Of a stretch of 50,681 bases of DNA, positions 7,725 through 17,656 are shown piece by piece (position 1 is the stretch's first letter; each line of letters opens with the position of its first letter). Source of the DNA: CAYHOI01 sp964358175 (GTDB lineage Bacteria; Margulisbacteria; Riflemargulisbacteria; GWF2-35-9); the NCBI GenBank assembly GCA_964358175.1, contig CAYHOI010000003.1:1-50681 (forward strand), read 5' to 3'. A program made the position numbers and the translations under genes. The notes under the pieces are model-generated. The model was given only the letters and a program-made list of their open reading frames with translations, searched no databases and was not told where the DNA came from.

Positions 7725-10180
7725 TATTCAGGTGCTTTCTCTTCCTCAAGAATCTTTGCAAAACCTACTATTTTGTCGCCCTGATCCGCTCTCTGAACTC
7801 GAACACCTCTCGCAGAGCGCCCTTGAAGCGATATGCTCTCTACTTTTTGACGAGAGACGGTTCCCTTTTCAGTCACAATGATAAGTTCATCTGTTTTTTC
7901 AACAATTTTTCCGCCCGCCAGATGATCCTTGGCTTTGAGCTTAATGCCTCTCAGACCCAATCCCGCACGCTTTTGCAAGCGATAGTCGATGAGGCGGGTT
8001 CTCTTGCCTGTTCCAGACGCTGTCATAAGCAATAGAAACTGTTTCTCATTATCCATCTCCATCACACTACTATCTACGATCTGATCTCCTGCTTTGAGAC
8101 GCATCCCTCGAACACCTCTCGCTAAACGACTAAGTGGACGTGCTTGATCCTCACTAAATCGAATAATCATTCCATCTTTACTTACCAGTAGTACATGTTG
8201 CTGCCCGTTCGTTTTCTCTACCCAACGCAATTCATCCTCTTCATCAAGGGCAATGGCAATAATTCCATTCGTTCTCATATTCTTGAAATCACTTATCCGT
8301 ACTCTCTTCACGACTCCCTTTCGTGTTGTCATTAAGAAGTAGTTATCCGTATCAAAATTATCAACTACAATCGCCGTAGTTACGCGCTCCTGATCATCTA
8401 GTTTGAGGATATTGGATATGGATACACCTTTACTGGTTCGAGACTCTTCATGAATATTAAATACCTTTGTTTTATAGGCTTTGCCGTTAGAGGTAAAGCA
8501 AACCAAATAGCTATGCGTTGACGTTACAAACATTTTTTCAATAATATCATCCTCTCGTGTCACCATTCCGCCAATTCCTCTGCCACCTCGCAATTGACTA
8601 CGAAAGGTATCCACTGAAAGTCGCTTAACAAAGCCAAACTTAGTTATAAAGACAATGACCGTTTCCTCTTGTATTAAGCTCTCCATGTTTAATTCTTCAA
8701 AGTCACCTATAAGCTCAGTTTTGCGCTTATCCCCATACCTCTCACATAAGGCCAAGGCATCGGCCCTAATGATGTCGAGTATGCGCTCTTTTTTCGACAA
8801 AATATCCTTCATATCCATTATTTTCTCTAGTAACTCTGCATATTCATTTTCAATTTTTTCCTGCTCAAGTCCCGTTAACCGTTGAAGTCTCATTTCCAAA
8901 ATGGCTTGTGCCTGAATTTCAGTCAAGCTAAACGTTCGCACCAACCCTGCCCTAGCCTCCTCAGCATTTAGACTAGCTTTAATGAGAGCGATCACCGCAT
9001 CCAAATTGTGAAGCGCAATACGCAATCCTTCCAGAATATGAGCTCTCGCTTCAGCTTTTTTTAAATCAAACTCGACCCCTCGTCGAATAACGATAAATCG
9101 ATGCTCAATAAATTTTGTTAACAAATCCTTAAGATTCATTAGCTTGGGTTGACCGTTATCCAAGGCAACAATGTTAATTCCAAAACTATCCAAAAGTTGG
9201 GTATTTTTCAACAACTGATTAATAATGACTTTTTCGTTTGCCTCACGCTTAATCTCGATATAAATTCTCATCCCTTTTCGATCCGATTCATCCCGAAGAT
9301 CTGAAATTCCATTAATAACTTTATTCTTTACCAAGTCTGCAATTTTGATGATTAACTGTGCTTTATTCACAGTATAGGGGAGTTCCGTGACTATAATGGC
9401 TTTCTTTTTTTTGGTTTGATTTTCCTCAACATGATACTTTGCCTGGAGCTTAATGATTCCACGACCTGTATGATAAGCATCTTCGATTCCTTTTCTTCCA
9501 CAAATGAGCCCTCCAGTCGGAAAGTCCGGTCCTTGGATATAAGTCATCAGTTCAGCAATGGTTAGCTGCGGATTTTCTATCAACGCAATCATCGCAGAAA
9601 TCACTTCATTGAGGTTGTGTGGCGGAATATTTGTCGCCATACCAACGGCAATTCCAGAGCTACCATTCACAAGCAGATTGGGAAGTTTAGAGGGCAAGAC
9701 TGATGGTTCTTGGAGCGAATCATCAAAATTCGGAGTAAATTCTACTGTATTTTTATCGATATCCGCCAGCATCTCCATCGCAATTTTGCTCATTCTGGCT
9801 TCGGTATATCGCATCGCAGCGGCATTATCTCCGTCAACCGACCCAAAGTTTCCTTGACCATCCACCAACATATACCGCATTGAGAAGTTCTGAGCCATTC
9901 GAACCATCGCATCGTAAACCGAGGTATCTCCATGAGGATGGTATTTACCTAGGACATCACCGACAACTCTTACACTTTTTTTATACGGTTTATCGTGAGT
10001 TATCCCTTGCTCATACATTGCGTACAGAATGCGCCGATGAACGGGTTTAAGCCCATCCCGCACATCAGGGAGTGCTCTCCCAACGATAACACTCATCGCA
10101 TAGTCGATATAGGATGACTTCATTTCATCCTCAATCTTCGTATCCGTTACCTTAGAAATCGAAAAGAGTTCTTCTTGCAT
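7724..10180 (-). CDS. gyrA: DNA gyrase subunit A
   Basis: The 818-residue GyrA cuts and rejoins DNA in the A2B2 gyrase. The catalytic tyrosine is Tyr125 in AAMRYTEARMSK. The quinolone region reads HPHGDTSVYDAMVRMAQ, with Thr86 and Asp90 at the E. coli Ser83 and Asp87 positions. The C-terminal pinwheel carries QLRGGRG, a GyrA box with Leu for the usual Arg, so this is gyrase rather than topoisomerase IV. AAAGGAG precedes the ATG at 10180. It lies 11 nt downstream of gyrB. Confidence 0.98.
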   Translation of the reverse strand: MQEELFSISKVTDTKIEDEMKSSYIDYAMSVIVGRALPDVRDGLKPVHRRILYAMYEQGITHDKPYKKSVRVVGDVLGKYHPHGDTSVYDAMVRMAQNFSMRYMLVDGQGNFGSVDGDNAAAMRYTEARMSKIAMEMLADIDKNTVEFTPNFDDSLQEPSVLPSKLPNLLVNGSSGIAVGMATNIPPHNLNEVISAMIALIENPQLTIAELMTYIQGPDFPTGGLICGRKGIEDAYHTGRGIIKLQAKYHVEENQTKKKKAIIVTELPYTVNKAQLIIKIADLVKNKVINGISDLRDESDRKGMRIYIEIKREANEKVIINQLLKNTQLLDSFGINIVALDNGQPKLMNLKDLLTKFIEHRFIVIRRGVEFDLKKAEARAHILEGLRIALHNLDAVIALIKASLNAEEARAGLVRTFSLTEIQAQAILEMRLQRLTGLEQEKIENEYAELLEKIMDMKDILSKKERILDIIRADALALCERYGDKRKTELIGDFEELNMESLIQEETVIVFITKFGFVKRLSVDTFRSQLRGGRGIGGMVTREDDIIEKMFVTSTHSYLVCFTSNGKAYKTKVFNIHEESRTSKGVSISNILKLDDQERVTTAIVVDNFDTDNYFLMTTRKGVVKRVRISDFKNMRTNGIIAIALDEEDELRWVEKTNGQQHVLLVSKDGMIIRFSEDQARPLSRLARGVRGMRLKAGDQIVDSSVMEMDNEKQFLLLMTASGTGKRTRLIDYRLQKRAGLGLRGIKLKAKDHLAGGKIVEKTDELIIVTEKGTVSRQKVESISLQGRSARGVRVQRADQGDKIVGFAKILEEEKAPE

Positions 10181-10191
10181 CCGAGTCTCCT

Positions 10192-12558
10192 TTATACGTC
10201 AAGCCATTTAACTTTTCGGGCATATGCTTCAATAAAGTTTTTCCTTGGTAAAACATCTCCACCCATTAGAATGGTGAAAATATTATCCGCTATTTCAGCG
10301 TCCACAAGCATAATCCGTAGTAATGTTCGTTCTTTGGGATCCATGGTCGTCTCCCAAAGTTGTTCTGGATTCATTTCTCCCAAGCCTTTATATCGTTGTA
10401 TGGTAAGTCCCTTGGACGCAACACGCTGGATATATTCGATAAGAAGCTCATTGCTTTCGACACTCTTCTCTTCTTGGTTAACCGTTACGGTATAGGGTGC
10501 ATTTTTTTCTTCAACCAAATCTTCCGTATAGTGCTTGATATCCTTTAATACAGAAATATCTAGTTGATTTTCATTAATAAGTTTAACAACAAACTGCTCA
10601 ACAATGTTCTGTTCAAGATTTATTAATTCTTCGCTGTTTTCAGCAACCATCCTCTTTATTTCCAAAAATCGATGCAAATCGAGATCAAAGATAACTGAAA
10701 GAACCATTTGTTTGTCATACAAATATCGATCTGATTCTCTCAAAAAATCATAATAGGTGTTTAGTTTATCCACAAAATTAAGAATATCCGACCCCGTAAT
10801 GACGGCTTCTTGATTCTTTTTCCTTAAAATCACCCCTGCCAAATTCATTCTGCTTTGTGTTTCTTTTTTTTGTTGATCATTGTACACATATTCTTTAGCA
10901 GAGCCTTTTTTAATGAGATATAGTGGTGGCTGCGCAATATATAAAAATCCTGCCTCTATAATCTCGCGGGCATATCTGTAGAAAAAAGTAAGTAGCAACG
11001 TACGAATATGCGCTCCATCCACATCAGCATCTGTCATAATGACAATTTTATGATATCGCACTTTTTTGTGTACATCCTCAAGCGTTAGAGCTTCCTCCTT
11101 GTCCAATCGAGCCATAACATCTGGACCAATCGCTGTAATAAGATTTTTTATTTCTTCGTTTTCCAATATTTTATCCAATCGTGCTTTTTCAACATTAATA
11201 ATTTTTCCTCGAAGCGGCAATATCGCTTGAAAATTACGATCCCGTCCTTGTTTAGCACTACCTCCTGCACTATCGCCCTCAACGATGAAAAGTTCTGTTT
11301 TCTCCGGATTACTTTCTGAGCAATCAGCCAACTTCCCTGGAAGGGTTGTGCTTTCTAATACATTTTTTCGACGCGCCAAATCCTGGGCTTTTCTGGCAGC
11401 CTCTCTCGCTTTTGCAGCCATGAGCGACTTAAGCACTATTTCTCTGGCAGTATTAGGATCCCTCTCCAGGATGAACTCCATGGCTTCAGCAACCACCGCA
11501 TCTACAATGCCTCTTACTTCGCTGTTGCCAAGCTTTGCCTTGGTTTGTCCCTCAAATTGTGGATCTCGAACCTTTATTGACAAAATAGCAGTCAATCCTT
11601 CTTTGGTATCATTGCCTGTCAGTATTTCCTCGCCTTTAAATAATTTATGTTTTTTGGCAAAAGCATTTAAGGATCGCGTTAAGGCGGTTCTAAATCCAAC
11701 CACATGCGTTCCACCCTCGCGGGTTCGAATATTATTTACAAACGAAATAACATGTTCATCGTAATAGTTTCGGCTGTAGTGAAGCGCAATCTCAACATCT
11801 ACATCATCTCGTTCTTTATGAATATAAAAGGGCTCTTTAAAAAGGGGTTCTTTGTTTGAATCCAAAGTCTGTATATAGGAAACCAACCCTCCATCAAACT
11901 TAAATTCTTCTTGAACCGTTTCCTCTCCGCGTTCATCTTTCACGCTTATCGTTAAACCCTTGTTTAAATAGGCTAACTCCCTGCAACGAGTCGCAATCGT
12001 ACTGTAATCAAAATCGAGGGTCTCAAAAATCGTATTGTCTGGATGAAAAACAACCCTTGTTCCCGTGGCATGATCCATAAAAGTCTCTGTTTGACCTGGA
12101 GCATCTGGTACACCTCGAGTAAAAGTCTGTGTATATCTTTTTTCATCACGAAAAATCTCTATCATCAATTTATCTGAAAGAGCATTCACGCAGGAAACGC
12201 CCACACCATGGAGTCCACCAGAAACCTTGTATCCCTTTCCCTCAAACTTTCCACCTGCATGCAACACCGTGAGAACGACCTCTGCAGCACTCACGCCTCG
12301 ATCCGCGTGGATATCAATGGGAATACCTCTTCCGTCATCATCAACACTTACAGAGTTATCGGCACGAAAAACAAGACTAATCCGCTTACAGTATCCGGCA
12401 AGTGCTTCATCAATACTATTATCCAGAACCTCATAAACCAAATGATGAAGACCATTGCGATCTGTTGATCCAATATACATAGCTGGCCGTTTGCGAACTG
12501 CCTCTAAGCCTTCAAGGATTTTAATATCAGCCGCGCTGTAGGTGTTTTCTTTCTCCAT
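10192..12558 (-). CDS. gyrB: DNA gyrase subunit B
   Basis: GyrB is the ATPase subunit. In 788 residues the GHKL domain shows EVLDNSIDEALAG, DDGRGIP and GGLHGVGVSCVNALS; the TOPRIM metal site is Glu428 in IVEGDSAGGSAKQ and Asp510/512/514 in MTDADVDGAH. About 150 residues (roughly 565-715) are inserted before QRYKGLGEMNPEQLWETTMDP, as in E. coli and other Gram-negative GyrB but not Bacillus. AGAGGAGAG precedes the ATG. The first 32 nt overlap the 3' end of dciA. Confidence 0.98.
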   Translation of the reverse strand: MEKENTYSAADIKILEGLEAVRKRPAMYIGSTDRNGLHHLVYEVLDNSIDEALAGYCKRISLVFRADNSVSVDDDGRGIPIDIHADRGVSAAEVVLTVLHAGGKFEGKGYKVSGGLHGVGVSCVNALSDKLMIEIFRDEKRYTQTFTRGVPDAPGQTETFMDHATGTRVVFHPDNTIFETLDFDYSTIATRCRELAYLNKGLTISVKDERGEETVQEEFKFDGGLVSYIQTLDSNKEPLFKEPFYIHKERDDVDVEIALHYSRNYYDEHVISFVNNIRTREGGTHVVGFRTALTRSLNAFAKKHKLFKGEEILTGNDTKEGLTAILSIKVRDPQFEGQTKAKLGNSEVRGIVDAVVAEAMEFILERDPNTAREIVLKSLMAAKAREAARKAQDLARRKNVLESTTLPGKLADCSESNPEKTELFIVEGDSAGGSAKQGRDRNFQAILPLRGKIINVEKARLDKILENEEIKNLITAIGPDVMARLDKEEALTLEDVHKKVRYHKIVIMTDADVDGAHIRTLLLTFFYRYAREIIEAGFLYIAQPPLYLIKKGSAKEYVYNDQQKKETQSRMNLAGVILRKKNQEAVITGSDILNFVDKLNTYYDFLRESDRYLYDKQMVLSVIFDLDLHRFLEIKRMVAENSEELINLEQNIVEQFVVKLINENQLDISVLKDIKHYTEDLVEEKNAPYTVTVNQEEKSVESNELLIEYIQRVASKGLTIQRYKGLGEMNPEQLWETTMDPKERTLLRIMLVDAEIADNIFTILMGGDVLPRKNFIEAYARKVKWLDV

Positions 12559-13288
12559 AGAAACTCTCCTCTTTTTTCTCCTTCATTTGATAGTATTTAT
12601 AAAGCGTTGCTGAAACATGCTGTTGCACCATCGTTTCGTTCAAGTGCTCTGGTTGTATCCCAAGTTTAAGAAGAACATATTCTTCTATTTTCTCCTTAAT
12701 AACCCCAAGAAGGCTTGGTCGCCTTTCTCTATGGTATTCACGACAACACTGATTGATCGTATCATATAATTGCTGAATTTGGAACGCCTTTTCCCCGGTA
12801 AACTCAAGGTAGGAAATGTTTCTTTTATCTTTTTTGTTCCAATCTTCAAAGCGAATCCATGGTGTTTCTTTTAAAACTTTCCATATCCGTAAACGCTTTT
12901 CTTCCTTGCTAGCGTATAGACAAACAGCACACTCCTGCTGATTCTTTTCTATCACACGAGATCCACATCGACGACATCGATTTTCTGGTGATGTTTGTTC
13001 TTGTTGTGAGTCATATCCAGCGATAATCTTGATGTCTCTAAGATCTTTATGATGCTCTCTTAATTTCTTAAGAAATTCTGATTTATAGTAAATCAGTTGA
13101 CTCGCCCACATCGGATCTTTTGTTTCAATAAATAGTGTTTTATTCTTATAATAAATCTCCTTGATCATTTCAAAAAGTTGGGGGCTAACTGAATGTTTAA
13201 ACGTTTCTAAAATCGCATATTGCTCTTTTATAACTTTACCCCGAAGATGATCCAGAATAGACTGTACCCGTTCCATTTTATAACTCAA
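12527..13288 (-). CDS. DciA-like (DUF721) protein with zinc-ribbon insertion
   Basis: Residues about 5-90 fit the DUF721/DciA module that loads or assists the replicative helicase DnaB in bacteria lacking DnaC; KTLFIETKDPMWASQLIYYKSEFLKKLRE is the characteristic stretch. Position between recF and gyrB is the classic place, as in Actinobacteria. Unusual is the rest of the 253 residues: CRRC-11-CAVC (Cys105, 108, 120, 123), a likely zinc ribbon, then about 125 charged helical residues. The chosen TTG at 13288 has GGAG 6 nt upstream; an ATG at 13276 lacks a ribosome site. The function beyond DciA homology is inference. Confidence 0.72.
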   Translation of the reverse strand: MSYKMERVQSILDHLRGKVIKEQYAILETFKHSVSPQLFEMIKEIYYKNKTLFIETKDPMWASQLIYYKSEFLKKLREHHKDLRDIKIIAGYDSQQEQTSPENRCRRCGSRVIEKNQQECAVCLYASKEEKRLRIWKVLKETPWIRFEDWNKKDKRNISYLEFTGEKAFQIQQLYDTINQCCREYHRERRPSLLGVIKEKIEEYVLLKLGIQPEHLNETMVQQHVSATLYKYYQMKEKKEESFYGERKHLQRG

Positions 13289-14327
13289 TAACTTCTCCTA
13301 TTTCGTTTATTTTCCACAACTCATTTTTACGATTTGTTGTTGTAATTATTTTTTGACAAGAATCCAAAAGAAGTGTTCTGAGTAAGGATTTTCGAGTTTC
13401 ATCCAGCCCCATCCAAGCATCATCGATAAGAACAACAGGTTTAACCTGTTTTGTCTCTGTAACCATATCCTTTTCACTTAGCTTCATCACAAGAGCTATC
13501 AACTGTTTCTCTCCTTGCGACATATATTTTTTGAGATCATGCCCGCCCATGAGCACCATAAAATCATCACGATGTGCACCAAAAAGAGACTCTCTATACT
13601 GTTGCTCCTTTAAAAAAACCTCCTGTATAGATTTTCCTTCTGGTAGCGTATCTGTATAGTGAATTTCTATACTAAGCTTTTGTTCATCCTTATAAAAATG
13701 CCCTAAATAATGATTCATCTTCACTGCAAGGCCTTTTAAAAATTGAATTCTTTTTTTAACAATCCGTTGATGACACGTTATTAATTCCTCTTGGAAAGCT
13801 TTTAATAACTCTTTTTGTTGACTCCATCCCAATTTAAATAAACTATTTTTTTGTCTATTTATTTTTTTTAAAGTTGTTAACTGATGTAAATACTCCATAT
13901 CCATTTTTGATAAAAAAGCATCCAAATACTGTCTTCTGGTTGCGGGTGTCATTGTTAAAATTCTATAATCTTCACCTGTAATATGTATCGTATGAAATAC
14001 TGATAATAGGTCAGAACTTCTTTCTAATAACTTCCCATTTAACTCTATTTTTTTCCCTTGCTTAGAGATATAAATCCTAATATCCTGCTCATGCTGTCCG
14101 TCATCCATTTTACCACCAACGGATGCCCTCTCTTGATTATACTGAATCGCTTCTTCCAGGTGATTTGTTTTTGTGGATCTCGTCGCGGATAATAGCTGAA
14201 TTGCCTCTATAAGATTACTTTTACCTTTTCCATTTAAACCCACAATAAGATTAATATTGCTTTCAAATAGAAATTTCTGATGATTGTAATTTCTGAAATT
14301 CTGAAGCTCAAGACTCCTTAACCACAT
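13278..14327 (-). CDS. recF: DNA replication and repair protein RecF
   Basis: RecF is an SMC-like ATPase that with RecO/RecR loads RecA at gaps. The 349-residue protein has Walker A GLNGKGKS (30-37) in NINLIVGLNGKGKSNLIEAI, the signature MSQGEKQLIAL, and Walker B VVLIDDAWMGLDE. The N-terminus WLRSLELQNFRNY is typical. ATG at 14327 was preferred to the TTG directly before it; no Shine-Dalgarno is seen. It lies 6 nt after dnaN. Confidence 0.96.
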   Translation of the reverse strand: MWLRSLELQNFRNYNHQKFLFESNINLIVGLNGKGKSNLIEAIQLLSATRSTKTNHLEEAIQYNQERASVGGKMDDGQHEQDIRIYISKQGKKIELNGKLLERSSDLLSVFHTIHITGEDYRILTMTPATRRQYLDAFLSKMDMEYLHQLTTLKKINRQKNSLFKLGWSQQKELLKAFQEELITCHQRIVKKRIQFLKGLAVKMNHYLGHFYKDEQKLSIEIHYTDTLPEGKSIQEVFLKEQQYRESLFGAHRDDFMVLMGGHDLKKYMSQGEKQLIALVMKLSEKDMVTETKQVKPVVLIDDAWMGLDETRKSLLRTLLLDSCQKIITTTNRKNELWKINEIGEVIEL

Positions 14328-14333
14328 CAAAGA

Positions 14334-15452
14334 TCATTCATGTTTCATTCTTATGGGCATCATAATATAAATATAATCACTATTATTTTCTTCTTTCACA
14401 ACTAAAGGCTTTTCTTCATTAATAATTTCAATTTTTATATTTTCCGTTTCAATATTTTTTAGGGCTTCCATCATCAATCTTACATTAAAAACAACCTGAA
14501 TGGTTAGATCACCTATGGTCTTTACTGCTATTTTCTCGCTACCATCTCCAAAATCAGGTGTCACAGAACTTATTACCAAAAACCCTTCTATGAGTTCTAT
14601 TTTAACCATAAATGCATTTTTGGAAGCTATAATATTTATTCTTTCACAACCCTCTAAAAAACTTTTTCTATTAATAATGATCTGTAATTTTCCTTCTTCA
14701 GGAATCAATAATTTATAATCTGGAAAAGTCCCATTAATCACTCGAGAATACAATTGAACTTCATCACAGACAAAAAGAACTCTACTCGCGCTAAACCTCA
14801 TTATAATAAAATCAGACGATGTCACGGAAATAACCGATAAAAGCTCACGAATTGTTTTAATAGGAATAACAGTGTGATACTTTTCTTGAACCTCTAAGGC
14901 TATCTCATCTTTAACCAATCTATACCCATCTGCAGCCACAAATCTAAGTCTCCCCTCCTCCCCAAGCATATCTACTAAAACACCATTTAAAATAACTTTT
15001 TCTTCATCATCAGATGTAGCAAAAGAAACACGTTGTAATATTTCTTTTAATAATACTTTCTTTACTTGTACTTCACGAAACTCACTCTCTAAAACCATAT
15101 CTACTGGAAATTCAAGAACATTCATCGTATAGATATTAAAAGTAGCTTGCCCATTTCTAATTAAAAGCGTGTTGTTTTCGCTGACATACATCGAAACTTC
15201 TTTATGAGCCAGTTTACTCACAATTGAATAAAATGTTCTTGCATTCACTAAAGCAGTCCCAGGCATGAGAACATTCGCCTTTATTTTACAAATCATATTA
15301 GTTTCTAAGTTATTGGAGGTGATAATAAACTCACTCTCACGTGCTTCCAATTTATAACATTTTAAGGTCTCAACCGTTGACCTCTCTTGTATAGAATTCA
15401 TAGAAATAGACAATGCCTTTAATAACGTTTCTTTATCACATACTATATTCAT
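14334..15452 (-). CDS. dnaN: DNA polymerase III beta subunit (sliding clamp)
   Basis: The 372-residue clamp encircles DNA and tethers polymerases. It has three similar domains and the family end YIYIMMPIRMKHE (usual form Y-x-MPMRL). SIQERSTVETLKCYKLEA and NGVLVDMLGEEGRLRFVAADGYRLV are recognisable clamp segments. TAGGAGG precedes the ATG at 15452. It follows dnaA after 230 bp of candidate origin DNA. Confidence 0.97.
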   Translation of the reverse strand: MNIVCDKETLLKALSISMNSIQERSTVETLKCYKLEARESEFIITSNNLETNMICKIKANVLMPGTALVNARTFYSIVSKLAHKEVSMYVSENNTLLIRNGQATFNIYTMNVLEFPVDMVLESEFREVQVKKVLLKEILQRVSFATSDDEEKVILNGVLVDMLGEEGRLRFVAADGYRLVKDEIALEVQEKYHTVIPIKTIRELLSVISVTSSDFIIMRFSASRVLFVCDEVQLYSRVINGTFPDYKLLIPEEGKLQIIINRKSFLEGCERINIIASKNAFMVKIELIEGFLVISSVTPDFGDGSEKIAVKTIGDLTIQVVFNVRLMMEALKNIETENIKIEIINEEKPLVVKEENNSDYIYIMMPIRMKHE

Positions 15453-15682
15453 GACTAATAACCTCCTAAATTATATTATAAATAATAACGTCATACTCTT
15501 AAGGCCTGTTTATAAACAGGATAAACAGAAAATAAGCGGTAGGAATCATTAAATCGTACCAACAGATTATAAAGGGAATTAATCAAATGATACAGAAATA
15601 TAAATAGATTATTCTGTTGGGGGTATTTTATTAGATATTTATTAACAGGATACCCAGAGATAGACATTGTGATTAAGAAGAG
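15453..15682. other. dnaA-dnaN intergenic region, candidate oriC part 1
   Basis: This 230-bp AT-rich gap has DnaA-box-like 9-mers TTATAAACA (15510-15518) and TTATTAACA (15639-15647), a perfect palindrome CCTGTTTATAAACAGG (15505-15520) followed by a repeat of ATAAACAG, the inverted pair CCAACAGA (15559-15566) and TCTGTTGG (15613-15620), and GGGTAT/ATACCC (15621-15626, 15650-15655) around an AT-rich loop. The dense symmetry in AT-rich DNA beside dnaA suits an unwinding region, but no consensus TTATCCACA box is inside. Confidence 0.5.
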
Positions 15683-17062
15683 TTATTCCGTTAATATGAG
15701 TTTTATTTGATTAATAGCACTCTTTAAATCATGATTCTTTTTCATATCATTATTTATTTTATCGCAGGCATGCATGACTGTTGTATGGTCTCTATTTCCA
15801 AAACCTTCACCTATTTTAGGAAGAGAAAAATTGGTTAAATCCCGACATAAAAACATAGCAACCTGGCGTGCGTGAGCAATCTCCTTTGTTCTTATTTTAG
15901 CGGATAATAACTCCACTTCTAATTCATAATAATCCGAAACTTGTTTTTTAATTTTATTTAAAGAAAGCGGTTTTTTGGCCTTATCTTTCACAATATCTTT
16001 AATAACATCTTTTGCGAGGTTTATATTGATTTGTTGATTAACAAGAGAGGCATAAGCAATAATTTTTATGAGGGCACCTTCAAGTTCACGTACGTTATCT
16101 GGTATTTGAGAGGCTAGGTAATACATCACCTCTTTTGGTGCGACAAGTGATTGAGGTTCGAGTTTTTTATAAAGAATTGCAATACGAGTTTCTAGGTCGG
16201 GCGACTGTAAATCTGCAGAAAGACCCCACGCAAAACGAGATTTGAGGCGTTCATGAATGGAAGGAATATCTTTTGGTAGACGATCAGAAGAAACAACAAT
16301 TTGTTTATTGACTTGGTAGAGATGGTTAAAAGTATGGAAAAATTCTTCCTCAGTTTTCTCTTTACCCGCGATAAATTGGATATCATCAATAAGCAAAACA
16401 TCCACGTTTCGATACTTATCACGAAACGCAAGCATCCTATTGTGTTGGATAGAATGAATCAAATCATTGGTGAATTCTTCCGCAGTAAGATAAAGAACAA
16501 CAAGGGAAGCGTTTTCCCCTAAAACCCTATTTCCTATGGCATGCATTAAATGTGTTTTCCCTAGGCCAACACCTCCATACAAAAAGAGTGGATTGTAGGC
16601 TTTCCCGGGCGCCTTAGAAATAGCAACTGCAGCGGCATGAGGGAATCGATTGCATGGTCCGACCACGAAAGTATCAAAAGAGTATTTTTGATTGAGGGCG
16701 TATTTTGCTTGTTGAGGAGGGCGAATAGCTTCAGTGGGAAGCACCACGGGTTCTTGAGATAAAGCAGGATCATCTGGGGAATCATCCAATCCAGCTAAAT
16801 CTTCTTTCTGATCTATCAAATTGACTTCAATAACGACATCAAGATCAAAATGCGTTTTTATAGATTTTTTAATGTAATGCTCACATTTGTCAAAAACCCA
16901 TTTTTTCATGAAATTGTTAGGAACCGATAAAATAAGAGATTGATGAAGAAAGGATATGGGTTTTACGGCTCGCTGAAATGTAGAATAAGAAACGCGCCCC
17001 AATTTTTCCTGGACAAAAACATCGACTACGTTCCAGATATCTATAATGCTAGGTTGAATCAT
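15683..17062 (-). CDS. dnaA: chromosomal replication initiator DnaA
   Basis: The 459-residue protein has domain I (1-80), a short linker (about 85-125), an AAA+ domain with NPLFLYGGVGLGKTHL (Walker A 163-170) and LLIDD (223-227), and domain IV with the DNA-binding signature GFGNRDHTTVMHACDKI. It binds DnaA boxes, melts oriC and recruits helicase, here probably with the DciA-like protein. The ATG at 17062 lies 19 nt from a perfect DnaA box, suggesting autoregulation. Confidence 0.98.
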   Translation of the reverse strand: MIQPSIIDIWNVVDVFVQEKLGRVSYSTFQRAVKPISFLHQSLILSVPNNFMKKWVFDKCEHYIKKSIKTHFDLDVVIEVNLIDQKEDLAGLDDSPDDPALSQEPVVLPTEAIRPPQQAKYALNQKYSFDTFVVGPCNRFPHAAAVAISKAPGKAYNPLFLYGGVGLGKTHLMHAIGNRVLGENASLVVLYLTAEEFTNDLIHSIQHNRMLAFRDKYRNVDVLLIDDIQFIAGKEKTEEEFFHTFNHLYQVNKQIVVSSDRLPKDIPSIHERLKSRFAWGLSADLQSPDLETRIAILYKKLEPQSLVAPKEVMYYLASQIPDNVRELEGALIKIIAYASLVNQQININLAKDVIKDIVKDKAKKPLSLNKIKKQVSDYYELEVELLSAKIRTKEIAHARQVAMFLCRDLTNFSLPKIGEGFGNRDHTTVMHACDKINNDMKKNHDLKSAINQIKLILTE

Positions 17063-17212
17063 TTATGTAAACCGACAAGCTGTGGATAACTGACTGTTGA
17101 TAACCTATCTTAACAAAAAGGATGTAATTTAGCAACACGCACGCAACGCAAGGAATTTTTTGAACCAGCAGGTGTAATTATGACTTTATTCATCGTCAGA
17201 CATAGTGTTGTT
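17063..17212. promoter_or_regulatory. dnaA upstream region with DnaA boxes, candidate oriC part 2
   Basis: A perfect DnaA box TGTGGATAA (17081-17089, TTATCCACA on the minus strand) and TGTTGATAA (17095-17103) lie in the same orientation, 14 bp apart. Reading leftward, TTGCTA and TAAGAT about 17 bp apart upstream of the boxes could be the dnaA promoter, which would place both boxes in the leader. Together with 15453-15682 this would give a bipartite origin flanking dnaA. Confidence 0.55.
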
Positions 17213-17656
17213 TCATGTAATCGCTCCACAGCGTAGTTCGTGTTCCTCGCACTTTGCTTTGTCATCAAAGGGCTTGTCGCAATAATCACACCGCCAACCA
17301 GTTACTGTTACAGACATAGTGCTCTTCACGCCACAATGAGGACAGGCTAAAGCCTTTTTGCTCTCAGGATCATTGGGATTCATATCGCAATTAAATTCTT
17401 CATGACAAATAGGGCATGGGACGAGAATTGTTTGGGTTTTCCTGTCATGGAGTATCTTGTAGGTACGCTGAGTTTGATACGTTGTTCTTTCTTCACGTCG
17501 CCCCCCAGATAACCGCGATTTCAACTGCTTAGCTTCTTCGATTTTCAGAAACCCCAAAACTATTCCCCCCACGACTCCACCCGCCAGCCCTAGAATCACG
17601 CTACCTTGAATAAAGTGATTCAAACTATCCACAGCTTCTAAGAAAGTTGTGCCCAT
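17213..17656 (-). CDS. membrane-anchored zinc-ribbon protein, unknown
   Basis: The 147 residues have one Gly/Val-rich membrane segment (about 18-37), a basic linker (40-75), then a likely zinc ribbon with Cys81, 84, 105 and 108 (CPIC...CPHC) and a second metal site with Cys123, 126, His139 and Cys143 (CDYC...EEHELRC). I recognise no named family. Its ATG overlaps the stop of a 41-residue membrane peptide gene (TGATG), so the two are coupled. It sits between dnaA and a divergent WYL regulator. A sensing or scaffold role would be a guess. Confidence 0.7.
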   Translation of the reverse strand: MGTTFLEAVDSLNHFIQGSVILGLAGGVVGGIVLGFLKIEEAKQLKSRLSGGRREERTTYQTQRTYKILHDRKTQTILVPCPICHEEFNCDMNPNDPESKKALACPHCGVKSTMSVTVTGWRCDYCDKPFDDKAKCEEHELRCGAIT

